A stretch of 64,000 nt of DNA, from contig JADJQH010000002.1 in NCBI GenBank assembly GCA_016712865.1, forward strand, positions 1,178,001-1,242,000. Reading direction: 5' to 3'. Position 1 is the first letter of the stretch, and each line of letters opens with the position of its first letter. The position numbers were made by a program, and so were the translations under genes. Shown piece after piece: positions 20,310 through 29,236 of this stretch. The stretch comes from Dokdonella sp. (GTDB taxonomy: Bacteria > Pseudomonadota > Gammaproteobacteria > Xanthomonadales > Rhodanobacteraceae). The notes under the pieces were generated by a model. The model made no database searches and was not told where the DNA came from. It was given only the letters and a program-made list of their open reading frames with translations.

Positions 20310-21914
20310 ATGAGCGAACGCGAAACCATGCAATACGACGTGATCACGGTCGGAGCCGGTCCCGCCGGTCTGGCCTTCGCCATCCGCCTCAAGCAGCTCA
20401 AGCCGGACTTGAGCGTTTGCGTGATCGAGAAGGCATCGACCATCGGCGCGCAGATTCTTTCCGGGGCAGTGATCGAGCCGGAGCCGCTCAACGAACTGCT
20501 GCCCGAATGGGGCAAGGAACCGCCGCCCATCTGCATTGCCGCCGGTGCCGATGAATTCTGGTGGCTGCGCGACAGCACGCGTGCGACCCGCTTCCCGATG
20601 GTTCCCCCGCAGATGCACAACACCGGCAATTTCATCGTCTCGCTCGGCGCGCTTTGTGGCTGGCTGGCGGGCAAGGCCGAAGCCCTCGGTGTCGATGTGT
20701 TTCCCGGCTTTGCCGCAAGCGAAGCGGTTTTCAACGACGCCGGCGCCGTGTGCGGCGTGCGCATTGGCGACATGGGCGTGGCCCGCGACGGCTCGCACAA
20801 GCCCGGATACACCCAAGGCATCGACATCCATGCGCCGATCACCGTGCTCGGCGAGGGTTGCCGCGGCAGCATCAGCAAGCAGCTCATCGCGCGCTACACG
20901 CTGGATGCCGAAAGCAATCCGCAAACCTATGGCATCGGCCTCAAGGAACTCTGGCAATTGCCCGAAGGCCGCGGCCAGCCCGGCAAGATCATGCACACGA
21001 TGGGCTGGCCGCTGGACCCGGCCACCTACGGCGGCAGCTTCCTGTATCACCTGGACCAGAATCGCGTGGCGATCGGATTCGTTGCCGGCCTTGACTACGT
21101 CGATCCCGAGTTCAAGCCGTTCGAGGCATTCCAGCAACTCAAGCATCACCCTCTGGTCAAACCGCTGCTGGAAGGCGGCCAGATACTTTCCGCCGGCGCG
21201 CGCAGCCTGGTGGAAGGCGGCTACCAATCCTTGCCCAGGCTGGAAATGCCGGGCGCCATCCTGATCGGCGATTCGGCCGGCCTGCTGAATGTGCCGAAGA
21301 TCAAGGGCACCCATCAGGCCATGCGCTCGGGCATGCTGGCCGCGGAACTGATTGCCGAGTCCGGTGGCGTGACCGGCTGGGATGCCAAACTGCGTGGCTC
21401 GGTGGTGATGAAGGAATTGCGCAAGGTGCGCAACATCCGCCCCGGCTTCAACAAGGGCATGTGGTTTGGATTGGCCAACGCCGTGTGGGAAACCGCCACC
21501 GCCGGGCTGTCACCGTGGACGCTGAAAAACCATGCCGATCATTCGGCGCTGCGCAAGGTCGATGAGTACACCACGCCCGAGCGCGGATGGGGAGAACGCA
21601 ACCTGGCCCCACGTGATCGTCTGGCCAGTGTGTACTTCGCCGCCACCCAGCACGACGAAGACCAGCCCATCCATCTGCACGTGGCGGAACCGGACATCTG
21701 CACGACGCGCTGCACCGCTGAGTACAACAACCCCTGCACACGCTTCTGTCCGGCCGGGGTGTACGAGATCGTCAGCGACGGGGCCGGCAAGCGCCTGCAG
21801 ATCAATGCCGCCAACTGCGTGCACTGCAAGACCTGCGACATCAAGGATCCCTACCAGATCATCAACTGGGTGACGCCCGAAGGCGGCAGCGGACCGAACT
21901 ACCAGAACCTCTGA
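20310..21914 (+). CDS. Electron transfer flavoprotein-ubiquinone oxidoreductase
   Basis: 534 residues, the usual ETF-QO length. FAD-binding GAGPAGLAFAIRL lies at about residue 16. The quinone-binding and second FAD segments follow (GWPLDPATYGGSFLYHL; GDSAGLLNVPKIKGTHQAM). A C-terminal [4Fe-4S] domain shows CTRFCPAGVYE and NCVHCKTCDIKDP. It passes electrons from reduced ETF (fatty-acid and amino-acid oxidation) into the ubiquinone pool at the inner membrane. The ETF subunits themselves are not in the window. The start could be either of two Met residues in MSERETMQYD. Confidence 0.95.
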   Translation: MSERETMQYDVITVGAGPAGLAFAIRLKQLKPDLSVCVIEKASTIGAQILSGAVIEPEPLNELLPEWGKEPPPICIAAGADEFWWLRDSTRATRFPMVPPQMHNTGNFIVSLGALCGWLAGKAEALGVDVFPGFAASEAVFNDAGAVCGVRIGDMGVARDGSHKPGYTQGIDIHAPITVLGEGCRGSISKQLIARYTLDAESNPQTYGIGLKELWQLPEGRGQPGKIMHTMGWPLDPATYGGSFLYHLDQNRVAIGFVAGLDYVDPEFKPFEAFQQLKHHPLVKPLLEGGQILSAGARSLVEGGYQSLPRLEMPGAILIGDSAGLLNVPKIKGTHQAMRSGMLAAELIAESGGVTGWDAKLRGSVVMKELRKVRNIRPGFNKGMWFGLANAVWETATAGLSPWTLKNHADHSALRKVDEYTTPERGWGERNLAPRDRLASVYFAATQHDEDQPIHLHVAEPDICTTRCTAEYNNPCTRFCPAGVYEIVSDGAGKRLQINAANCVHCKTCDIKDPYQIINWVTPEGGSGPNYQNL

Positions 21915-21931
21915 GCCATCTCCCCTGAGCC

Positions 21932-22615
21932 ATGTGTGGACGTTACTCCAACCACTATCGCTGGGCCGACGTGCATGCGTTTTCGACTGGCCTTGAATTG
22001 AGCACGCCGGCGCAGGACCCGGAACCGGCCTACAACTTCGCTCCAACCCAAATCGGCTGGGTGCTCACTGCGAACGATGAGGGTGGCGGCAGTGCCCATG
22101 CGATGCGCTGGGGAATCATCCCGGCCTGGGCCAGGGACACGCGCATCGCCTGGAACACCATCAATGCACGCATTGAAACCGTGGCCAGCAAACCCGCCTT
22201 CCGCGCCGCGTGGCGCGCGCGACGTTGCCTGGTGCCCGCATCCGGCTACTACGAATGGCCGGGCGAAGGTCGCGCCAAGCAACCGTTCTACATTCATCCG
22301 GCCCGCGCACCGATCCTGATGTTTGCCGGACTGTGGGAGCGCTTCACTCCAGCCGATGCGGAAGCCGTGGAGACCTATTCCATCATCACCATGGACGCGG
22401 CCGGCCCACTCGCTGAGCTGCATGACCGCATGCCGCTGATGCTGCCCGCCGAACTTCATCAGGCATGGCTTTACGGATCGGCGGATGAGGCCATGAACAT
22501 CGCGCACGCCGCGCCCCTGCCTGAGGTGCGCTGGCATGCCGTCGGCAAGGCGGTGGGCAATGTGCGCAACCAGGGACCTACCTTGATTGAACCCATCGCC
22601 GACCCTGCACGCTGA
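21932..22615 (+). CDS. SRAP domain protein (HMCES/YedK family)
   Basis: 227 residues beginning Met-Cys-Gly-Arg-Tyr. Cys2 is the nucleophile that crosslinks to abasic sites in single-stranded DNA. The other active-site residues are visible: Asn in INARIET, Glu in YYEWPG and His in LHDRMP. The family shields abasic sites at replication forks from strand cleavage and reverses the crosslink. It lies 17 bp after the ETF-QO gene and may be cotranscribed with it. ATG at 21932. Confidence 0.93.
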   Translation: MCGRYSNHYRWADVHAFSTGLELSTPAQDPEPAYNFAPTQIGWVLTANDEGGGSAHAMRWGIIPAWARDTRIAWNTINARIETVASKPAFRAAWRARRCLVPASGYYEWPGEGRAKQPFYIHPARAPILMFAGLWERFTPADAEAVETYSIITMDAAGPLAELHDRMPLMLPAELHQAWLYGSADEAMNIAHAAPLPEVRWHAVGKAVGNVRNQGPTLIEPIADPAR

Positions 22616-23401
22616 TCACCGCCGCGAGGTAAAGCCGAGCTTGCTCGGCTTGGTCTGCGATGTTGCGTTGAGCGCAGCAAGCTGCGCTCTACATGCGGTT
22701 GTAGAGCCGAGCTTGCTCGGCTGCCATCGTGCGTCAAATTGGAAGCGGAGCAAGCTCCGCTCTACAAGAACCGCGGAGGTTCGAAGCCTGGGCAGAGCCG
22801 AGCCTGCTCGGCTTGGTCTGCGATGTTGCGTTGAGCGCAGCAAGCTGCGCTCTACAAGGGACGGCCAACGGCAGGCTGATCGGTGTACCCGGATCCCACC
22901 ACGGTAGAGCCGAGCTTGCTCGGCTGCCATCGTGCGTCAAATTGGAAGCGGAGCAAGCTCCGCTCTACAAGAACCGCGGAGGTTCGAAGCCTGGGCAGAG
23001 CCGAGCTTGCTCGGCTTGGTCTGCGATGTTGCGTTGAGCGCAGCAAGCTGCGCTCTACAAGGGACGGCCAACGGCGGGCTGATCGGTGTTCCCGCATCTC
23101 ACCTCGGCAGAGCCGAGCTTGCTCGGCTTGGTCTGCGATGTTGCATTGAGCGCAGCAAGCTCCGCGCTACAAGAACCGCGGAGGTTCGAAGCCTGGGTAG
23201 AGCCGAGCTTGCTCGGCTTGGTCTGCGATGTTGCGTTGAGCGCAGCAAGCTGCGCTCTACAAGGGACGGCCAGCGGCGGGCTGATCGGTGTTCCCCGATC
23301 CCGCCTCGGTAGAGCCGAGCTTGCTCGGCTGCAATCATGCGGCAAGCACCCAGCGGAGCAAGCTCCGATCTGCAAAGCGGCTCCCAACCCAAAACCGGAA
23401 A
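22616..23401. repeat. Array of 16 alternating AGCTTGCT/AGCAAGCT palindromes
   Basis: From 22634 to about 23367 there are 16 small hairpins, strictly alternating between GCCGAGCTTGCTCGGC and either GCGCAGCAAGCTGCGC or GCGGAGCAAGCTCCGC. Each pair is bounded by (G)TAGAGC...GCTCTAC, so the array reads as eight inverted doublets. Blocks repeat with a period of about 213 bp (22702 and 22915), together with shared spacer text such as TTGGTCTGCGATGTTGCGTT. The core is constant while the stem bases change on both sides together. Related units are at 44384-44602 and 51832-51898. No gene is seen. Confidence 0.88.
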
Positions 23402-25117
23402 TCAGGGTTCGAAACCATCCGCAAAAATCACGTCGGCATCGGGCAGCACCAGCAGGTTGGCGGAGCGTGCCGGCATGTTGCTGACCGCAATCGTCGAGCC
23501 GTTGATGTTGCCCGAGGCAACCTGGGCCAGATCGCTGGTGCCACTGAAGCGGTACAACTTCCAGGGACCGGCCAATGACGTGCCGAGATCAAGGTTGGCG
23601 GTGGTGGATGTGGTTGCCTTGTTGAACAGCAGGATCATCACGCGCTGGCCGGGCGCGTGCACCGCATAGGCGCCCAGCGCATCGACATCGGAGCTTATCG
23701 CGCGCGTGCTGAATCCTTGCACGCGACTGCCTTGGCCGTCGTAGTCCAGATACAGCCGGAATGCGCGCTCCACCAGGGAGCCGCTGTCTGGCATGACCCA
23801 ACGCGCGGCCGCATCCACTCCTTCGCGGGCGAAGATCGCCAACGCCTCGGCCTGGGCCAGCGCGCTGCTGGCGCCGTTGTCGGCACCCCAGTTGTATTCG
23901 GTGATGGCAAGGCGCGTGCCGGGGCATTCCTCGTCGATCCAGGCGCGCACGCGCGGAATCAAATTGGGGCGGCTGTAGTGCCAGGTTGGATCGTTGCCGA
24001 GATCGGCAACCCAGGATTCCGACTCCCAGTTGGCGTCGTAGAGTTCCTTCAGCGAGCGCAGGCGACGGGCGGAAACGGTGGCGGTTTCCGAGCCGTTGGG
24101 CGGGTCGGAGAAATCCACCACGCCCTGCCCTTGCGGGTAGTAATGCAGATCGAGGACATCCACCAGACGCACGCCGTTCTGCGCCTGGTACTCGCAGACC
24201 TTGCCGAGATACCACTTCACGAACGGCTTGCCCTCGTGCGCCTCGCGGTCGCTGCCGTCGACGCAATTGTCGGCAGCCGATCCGAACAGGTCGCAGTAGC
24301 CCCAGGTCACCGGCCCGAACACCTGTGCTGCCGGATCCTGCGCCTTCACGGCACTTGCATAGGCTACCGTGCGCTGCCAGATCTCGTCGTAGGTCAGCGG
24401 TTGCGGATGCACGTCGCGATGGGTGGAATTCCACAGCATCGGTTCGTTGTCCAGCGCGTAGTTGCGGACGCCGCCATTGGCTGCGCTGCCAAAGGTCTGC
24501 TGCAGATGGCCAACCCAGTTGCGCATCGTCTGCGGCGTGGCGACATCGGAGGTATCCAGCGGATCGTTGTTGACGATCACGCCCGACGAATTGCAGAACT
24601 GGGTCTGGTTCTGCGCCGGATTGCACAATCCATTGCCCGCATCGGCGGTGCACCACGTCGGCGGATCGTTGCCGAAGTAGCTGCACTCGTCCTGCAACTG
24701 CGGGCCATACTTGATCCGGGAAAATCCCCATCGCTTCTGCTGCACCGGCTTGGCGATGTAGCCGATCGTGGTCAGGGTGACCAGCGGATGCGCATCCGCC
24801 GCAAGGGCGGCACCGATGCCTGCCTCGAACGACGAGGCGGCGGGCGTGCCGTCGCCGTCCGGGATGTTCATGAAGAACCAGTCGCCGGCCGTGTTGTGCA
24901 CATCGGCTTGCCAGTTGTAGCGCGTGGTCGAGTTGCCTCCCCAGCGCACCAGCGGATAGGCAACCTGCTGGAAGTTGGGCCAGCCGCTAACGCCGAAGAT
25001 GTCGGGGCTCAGTGCGCGGCGGTCGAGATCCAGATCGACGCTGACGGGTACGGTCGCCGCCAATGCGCCACCGGAAAGGGCAGACCAGAGCACAAGCAGC
25101 AAGGCAGGCTTTCGCAT
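23402..25117 (-). CDS. Secreted glycoside hydrolase family 44 (endoglucanase/xyloglucanase-like)
   Basis: 571 residues with a signal peptide (about 1-21). GH44 hallmarks: PLVRWGGNSTTRYNW near the N-terminus; the acid/base Glu at about 225 in YALDNEPMLWNSTHRDVHP; the nucleophile Glu at about 407 in RLAITEYNWG; and DVLDLHYYPQG between them. A beta-sandwich follows the TIM barrel. GH44 enzymes cleave beta-1,4-glucans and xyloglucan outside the cell. The last residues are DADVIFADGFEP, a tag shared with the 42262 protease. Eight or more cysteines in the 140-190 region suggest disulfides. ATG at 25115-25117 gives a clean signal peptide; a TTG three codons upstream is possible. Confidence 0.88.
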   Translation of the reverse strand: MRKPALLLVLWSALSGGALAATVPVSVDLDLDRRALSPDIFGVSGWPNFQQVAYPLVRWGGNSTTRYNWQADVHNTAGDWFFMNIPDGDGTPAASSFEAGIGAALAADAHPLVTLTTIGYIAKPVQQKRWGFSRIKYGPQLQDECSYFGNDPPTWCTADAGNGLCNPAQNQTQFCNSSGVIVNNDPLDTSDVATPQTMRNWVGHLQQTFGSAANGGVRNYALDNEPMLWNSTHRDVHPQPLTYDEIWQRTVAYASAVKAQDPAAQVFGPVTWGYCDLFGSAADNCVDGSDREAHEGKPFVKWYLGKVCEYQAQNGVRLVDVLDLHYYPQGQGVVDFSDPPNGSETATVSARRLRSLKELYDANWESESWVADLGNDPTWHYSRPNLIPRVRAWIDEECPGTRLAITEYNWGADNGASSALAQAEALAIFAREGVDAAARWVMPDSGSLVERAFRLYLDYDGQGSRVQGFSTRAISSDVDALGAYAVHAPGQRVMILLFNKATTSTTANLDLGTSLAGPWKLYRFSGTSDLAQVASGNINGSTIAVSNMPARSANLLVLPDADVIFADGFEP

Positions 25118-25444
25118 ACGTTTCAACCCGGAAGTGTCGGGAAACGGTAGCAGGGTCTGCGGCGGACCAAGGCGGCGGATTTCACAGTTCGTCGCCGTGC
25201 TTTGGCCAGCGGCGCAGGTCGAACCAGGGGATGGGTGGAGCGGAGGGGAATGGCAGTTTCGAAATCTCTCCCTGCGCTGGGCAGACCGCAGGGAGAGGAG
25301 TTCGAATTACTGAATGCACCCAAGGTCTTCTGAACTCACCTTATTGTGCATTTGGCCGGTACTGGCCTGCATCAAACCAACCATGCAGGTGACCCGGCAA
25401 AGGGGTTGACCGCCAGCAGACAGTCACCCCGGCAACAGCGTTAC
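25118..25444. other. Gap with an 11-bp stem hairpin
   Basis: Between the MetJ-like gene's stop and the GH44 start. CTCTCCCTGCG at 25266-25276 pairs with CGCAGGGAGAG at 25287-25297 around a 10-base loop. There is no T-run on either strand, so it may be a rho-assisted terminator or an operator for the GH44 gene. No gene is seen. Confidence 0.5.
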
Positions 25445-25879
25445 TTACTTCTTTGCAGCCTTCTTTGCAGTCTTCTTCTTTGCAGCTTTCTTGGCCGGAG
25501 CCTTCTTCACGGCCGCGGAGGTCTTCGCCTTGGCCGTCTTCTTCTTGGCAGGAGCCTTCTTGGCTACTGTCTTCTTGGCTGCCTTCTTTGCAGCCGGCTT
25601 CTTTGCAGCGGGTTTCTTCTTTGCAGTTGCTTTCTTGGTTGCCATATCGCGTCTTAGCTCCTCGTCAGTTGGCAGTGGTTGCCCAGTAAAAGCGTGAAGA
25701 AATGCTTCGCACAGCAGATTGCTGTTTGTAGCGTGACGCAGGTTTGCTACCTGGCGTCGTGTCCGTTCATCGGACAAAAGTCGAAGTACATGCAGCGGAA
25801 TCGATACCGTGATTTTTCTTGCGGCCGAAGATTTGAGGCCGTGTTCGATATAGGGATCGATGAATCTGGGTGAAGCCAT
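25445..25879 (-). CDS. MetJ-like ribbon-helix-helix repressor with lysine-rich H1-like tail
   Basis: 144 residues in two parts. Residues 5-78 match E. coli MetJ almost line for line: the DNA-contacting strand RKITVSIP, helix A with [20 protein letters not shown], and [21 protein letters not shown], which includes the segment lining the S-adenosylmethionine pocket. From about residue 80 the normal MetJ C-terminus is replaced by 64 residues holding 29 lysines in KKA/AAKK/PAKK steps, like histone H1 and AlgP-type tails. AAGGA lies six bases before the ATG at 25877-25879. MetJ proper represses methionine biosynthesis genes with SAM as corepressor; the tail should add non-specific DNA binding. The assignment as a MetJ homologue is strong; the physiological role is inference. 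Confidence 0.88.
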   Translation of the reverse strand: MASPRFIDPYIEHGLKSSAARKITVSIPLHVLRLLSDERTRRQVANLRHATNSNLLCEAFLHAFTGQPLPTDEELRRDMATKKATAKKKPAAKKPAAKKAAKKTVAKKAPAKKKTAKAKTSAAVKKAPAKKAAKKKTAKKAAKK

Positions 25880-25917
25880 GATTCCTTTTTCATGTCCGTA
25901 GTGTTACTGCGGCGAAA

Positions 25918-25944
25918 ATTATTCCTGTCGCGTGCGCGTGTCAA
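25918..25944 (-). promoter_or_regulatory. Candidate sigma-70 promoter of the MetJ-like gene
   Basis: On the minus strand TTGACA (25939-25944) is followed after 15 bases by AATAAT (25918-25923). The spacer is short, but both hexamers are near consensus in a GC-rich genome. The predicted start near 25910 would leave a 30-base leader. Confidence 0.5.
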
Positions 25945-26052
25945 CAGATTTCTGATAGGAATCAAGGGTCTCGAACAGGGGTCCGAAGCGCCGAAAAATC
26001 ACCCCGAGGAGCCACCTGGAGAGCACTTTGCAAACTTTCTGAATGGCCTTCT

Positions 26053-26068
26053 GGACGTCTATACGTCC
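26053..26068. promoter_or_regulatory. Tandem met-box-like site
   Basis: GGACGTCTATACGTCC reads as two adjacent 8-base units (GGACGTCT, ATACGTCC) matching the MetJ operator unit AGACGTCT at 7 and 6 of 8 positions; the preceding octamer GGCCTTCT matches at 5. It lies 174 bases upstream of the MetJ-like start, in the same non-coding stretch, and about 110 bases upstream of the candidate -35. GACGTC alone is common by chance in such DNA, so this is suggestive only. Confidence 0.4.
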
Positions 26069-26523
26069 ACCGCCAATTTTTCCTGCGAAACCCGGAGAGC
26101 AAGCACTAATGCGGCTTGCAGCGCCTCACCACTTAGTTCGCACGCAAGATTTGATGCCGTTCGAGAATTTCAGGACGCGGAAAATCCGCAACGCGCGGAC
26201 TCGAAAACGGGGCTATCCGGATCCACAACGAAGGCCAAACGGCCGGAAAAATATTTTCACGAAAGAGCGGAATTTTGCCTCCGCACCCCTGCCGAGGGAC
26301 GACTTGCGACCTTGCCGCCGCATCTTCGGCAACATGGAACCGGGCGGATTTCGGCAGTGAATGCGCATCGAATCCGGCGCACCAGGAAGAGTCACTTGCG
26401 TGTCCGCGAAGTCCGACACCGTCGATCAGCGAAACGCGTCAAGCATTGCCCTCAACCCATGCGCAGGCATCGAACCATGCCTGCTGCCTGATGTTCGTTG
26501 TCGAGCGCCGACGTGCGCAAACG

Positions 26524-26550
26524 AAAAAGGCCGGTTGCCCGGCCTTGTCC
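26524..26550 (-). terminator. Intrinsic terminator of gcvH
   Basis: On the minus strand AAGGCCGG-GCAA-CCGGCCTT is followed by a T-run (TTTTTCG). The perfect 8-bp stem, four-base loop and U-run lie 25 bases past the gcvH stop. Confidence 0.85.
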
Positions 26551-26574
26551 GATTCCGCGCAAGCACCCGCAGGA

Positions 26575-26970
26575 TCAATCGTCTTCGTTTTCGATCAGTT
26601 CCGCATAGGCATCGGCGTCCAGCAGTTCCTCAAGCTCTGCGCGATCGCTGAGCTTGACGACGAAGATCCAGCCATCGCCGTAGGCATCCTCGTTGATGGT
26701 CTCGGGCCTGTCGCTGAGCGACTCGTTGACGGCAACGATCTCGCCACTGACTGGCGAGTACACGTCCGATGCGGCCTTGACCGACTCGACGACGGCCGCA
26801 GCCGTGCCTGCCTGGGCGGTATCGCCGACATTCGGCAGCTCCACATACACGAGGTCGCCAAGCAACCCCTGCGCGTGATCGGAGATTCCGACCGTCGCGG
26901 TGCCGTTGTCTTCGACGCGCACCCACTCGTGGGACTTCAGGAAATTCAGATCGCCGGGTATTTCTTTCAT
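26575..26970 (-). CDS. gcvH: Glycine cleavage system H protein
   Basis: 131 residues, the normal length. The lipoyl-lysine sits in [15 protein letters not shown] at about residue 65, and the N-terminal [22 protein letters not shown] block is typical. GcvH carries the aminomethyl group between the P, T and L proteins in glycine breakdown to CO2, ammonia and methylene-THF. ATG at 26968-26970 begins [16 protein letters not shown]; five upstream codons to 26985 are also open. It follows gcvT on the same strand by 99 bp. gcvP is not in this window. Confidence 0.96.
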   Translation of the reverse strand: MKEIPGDLNFLKSHEWVRVEDNGTATVGISDHAQGLLGDLVYVELPNVGDTAQAGTAAAVVESVKAASDVYSPVSGEIVAVNESLSDRPETINEDAYGDGWIFVVKLSDRAELEELLDADAYAELIENEDD

Positions 26971-27069
26971 GGCTGCATTCCGCAATGAGTCAAGGTTCAG
27001 GTTGGGTACGACGCGGTGATTCTATCAGCAGGTCGGCACCGGCAATCATCGGCATCGGGTCCGTGCGGG

Positions 27070-28152
27070 TCAGGCCGATACCGCCTGGCCTTCCCGAACG
27101 AAGGGAACCTTGACCACGCGCACGGGGACTTCCCGTCCGCGGATGTCCACGCGCACGGAGCCTGGCTCACCCGCCGGGACGCGCGCAAACGCAATGGCCT
27201 TGCCGAGCGTGGGCGAAAACGTGCCGGAGAGGATTTCGCCCTGGCCGTGATCGGTCAACACGGCTTGGCCATGACGCAGCACGCCCTTTTCGTCCATGAC
27301 GATTCCCACCATGGCGCGACCAACGCCGCCATCACGCTGCGCCTGCAACGCGGCGCGACCGATGAAGTCGCGCTCCTCGTCCAGCGCCACGGTCCAGCCA
27401 AGGCCGGCTTCCCAGGGCGTGATCGTTTCATCCATGTCCTGGCCGTACAGGTTCATGCCGGCCTCCAGGCGCAGGGTATCGCGCGCGCCGAGCCCGGCCG
27501 GAGTCACGCCCGCCGCCAGCAGCTTGTTCCACAGATCGACCGCCGCAGTTTCCGGCACGATGATCTCGAAACCGTCTTCGCCGGTGTAGCCGGTGCGCGC
27601 AATGAAGAGCTCCTCGCCAGGCAGCGCGACGAACTTGCCGAGCTTGAGCGCCGCACCCGCCGCCTCCACTGGCAAAACGGAGGCCGCCTTGGTGCGTGCC
27701 TGCGGCCCCTGCACGGCAATCATCGCCAGGTCGCTGCGTTCACGAACCGAAACGCCGAAGTGACCTGCGTGCCGGTTGATCCACGCCAGGTCTTTCTCGC
27801 GGGTCGAGGCATTGACCACGGTGCGGAAGTGCGACTCGTCGATGAAATACACGATCAAGTCATCAATCACCCCGCCTTGCTCATTGAGCATGCAGGAATA
27901 GAGCGCCTTGCCCGGCTTCTTGAGCTTGCCCACGTCGTTGGCAAACAGGAATCGAAGGAATTCGCGGGTGCGTGGGCCTGCAAGATCGACCACGGTCATG
28001 TGCGAGACATCGAACATGCCGGCGTCGCGTCGCACCGCATGGTGTTCTTCGATCTGCGAACCGTAGTTGAGCGGCATGTCCCAGCCGCCGAAATCGACCA
28101 TGCGTGCACCGAGCGCACGGTGCGTATCATTGAGTACTGTCTTGCGGGTCAT
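27070..28152 (-). CDS. gcvT: Glycine cleavage system aminomethyltransferase (T protein)
   Basis: 360 residues. Typical blocks are [83 protein letters not shown] and, at the C-terminus, G(K)AIAFARVPA. It transfers the methylene group from the H-protein arm to tetrahydrofolate. ATG at 28150-28152 begins MTRKTVLND; upstream in-frame codons come from repeat DNA. Probably cotranscribed with gcvH. No glycine riboswitch fold was recognised ahead of it. Confidence 0.96.
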   Translation of the reverse strand: MTRKTVLNDTHRALGARMVDFGGWDMPLNYGSQIEEHHAVRRDAGMFDVSHMTVVDLAGPRTREFLRFLFANDVGKLKKPGKALYSCMLNEQGGVIDDLIVYFIDESHFRTVVNASTREKDLAWINRHAGHFGVSVRERSDLAMIAVQGPQARTKAASVLPVEAAGAALKLGKFVALPGEELFIARTGYTGEDGFEIIVPETAAVDLWNKLLAAGVTPAGLGARDTLRLEAGMNLYGQDMDETITPWEAGLGWTVALDEERDFIGRAALQAQRDGGVGRAMVGIVMDEKGVLRHGQAVLTDHGQGEILSGTFSPTLGKAIAFARVPAGEPGSVRVDIRGREVPVRVVKVPFVREGQAVSA

Positions 28153-28768
28153 GGCAATGGGCCTGTCGGGGAGTCGCCGATTATAGGCAATCGGCACATT
28201 CCGAAGCTCGGCCTTCCCGCCCAGCCTTCGACTGGCTTGTATGTTGGCTTCCGACCTCCGCCCCTCACCACGATCGGGATCAGTGGCGTGGCCCGGATGA
28301 AGCGCAGCGCAATCCGGGATAGGTTTCGCTCTTGGCCGCTCGAAGAATGCGCGGATGTTGGCACGAGGCCGTTCATGGTTCGACGAGCTCACCACGAACG
28401 GGGCTTGGGAGCTCACCACGAACGGAATTTTTGCTCAGAGCTCGTTGACCGGCAACATGGAATCTCAGGACAGGCCCTCCCACTCGCTCAAGACGAACGG
28501 GGACAGGCAATTCCGTTCGTGGTGAGCCAGAGCCTGTCCTGAGCTTGTCGAAGGGAACCATGAACGGATCGCAAAACCACCCGCTCATCCCTGGATGCTC
28601 AAGACGAACGGGGACAGACAACTCCGTTCGTGGTGAGCCCGTCGAACCATGAACGGCTCTCACCCCCTCCGTTCGTGGTGAGCTCGTCGAACCATGAACG
28701 GATCGCAAGGCCACCCGCTCATCCCTGGATGCTCAGGGCAGATCCTTCGTCGCGCGGGATCAAACAGC
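28153..28768. repeat. Cluster of dispersed repeats upstream of gcvT
   Basis: It contains one GCCCGGATGAAGCGCAGCGC-type palindrome (28291-28319) and at least five full or partial copies of the TTCGTGGTGAGC...TCGAACCATGAACGG repeat in both orientations (about 28373-28445, 28505-28565, 28620-28655 and 28668-28700). A duplicated linker (CCACCCGCTCATCCCTGGAT) occurs near 28578 and again near 28712. Open frames here are repeat translations (for example VRGELVEP), not genes. Confidence 0.82.
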
Positions 28769-29224
28769 TCAGGCGGCAGCCACGACCTTCAAGGTCACGC
28801 CCTGCACGCCCACCACTTCCACCAGGCTGCCGACCGCGCAATCGGCGCCCTCGACCAGCCACACGGAGTCTCCAACCTTGACCTTGCCGCGACCGTTGAC
28901 AATGGGCTCGACCACCATCACCCGACGCCCGATCATGCGATCACCCTTGCGGTTGAGCAGGGGTTGATCGTTGCGCAGTTCGGCGGCCGGTCGGATGAAC
29001 TTCCAGTACACCACGCACAGGGCGAGGGCGAGCGCGGCAAACACGATGGCCTGGGCAAGGAACGGCATGCCGGGGAACACCAGCATGATGATTCCCATGA
29101 CTGCGGCGGCAAGACCGATCCAGAGCAGGAAATATCCGGGCGCGATCAACTCGGCGGCGATCAGGCCGAGCGCCAGCAGCCACCATCCGTAGCTGTCGAT
29201 GAGGTTGGAGAAAACCGGTCCCAT
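28769..29224 (-). CDS. NfeD family membrane protein
   Basis: 151 residues: three to four membrane helices (about 10-80, GYFLLWIGLAAAVMGIIMLVFPG) followed by a C-terminal OB-fold domain (about 95-148) with IGRRVMVVEPIVNGRGKVKVGDSVW. This is the short NfeD1b type without protease domain, which pairs with SPFH/stomatin proteins. It starts 12 bases after the SPFH gene's stop, with GGAG upstream, so the two form an operon. It is likely to stabilise or organise membrane microdomains or quality control. Confidence 0.9.
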   Translation of the reverse strand: MGPVFSNLIDSYGWWLLALGLIAAELIAPGYFLLWIGLAAAVMGIIMLVFPGMPFLAQAIVFAALALALCVVYWKFIRPAAELRNDQPLLNRKGDRMIGRRVMVVEPIVNGRGKVKVGDSVWLVEGADCAVGSLVEVVGVQGVTLKVVAAA

Positions 29225-29236
29225 GTTCGCAACTCC

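Larger units (their letters stand above)
25880..26574. other. 695-bp non-coding stretch between gcvH and the MetJ-like gene
   Basis: It holds the promoter, the met-box-like site and the gcvH terminator described separately. Frames that stay open here give Arg/Ser-rich or His-rich translations without domain character, so I see no gene. It is AT-richer than its surroundings between about 25880 and 26280. An untranslated leader or a small RNA could be hidden here. Confidence 0.5.

Noticed and set aside
22616-23401. Palindrome array considered as CRISPR
   Set aside because: Units are hairpins of alternating orientation with repeated, not unique, spacer text and no cas genes.
25892-26491. A 199-codon frame on the + strand, opposite and upstream of the MetJ-like gene
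   Set aside because: The translation is Arg/His/Ser-rich with no domain-like pattern and lies across the candidate promoter; treated as non-coding.
28153-28400. Glycine riboswitch ahead of gcvT
   Set aside because: The conserved aptamer cores were not recognised; the stretch is mainly dispersed repeats.
28373-28714. Short open frames translating to [14 protein letters not shown]-like peptides
   Set aside because: They are translations of the TTCGTGGTGAGC repeat and recur wherever it occurs.
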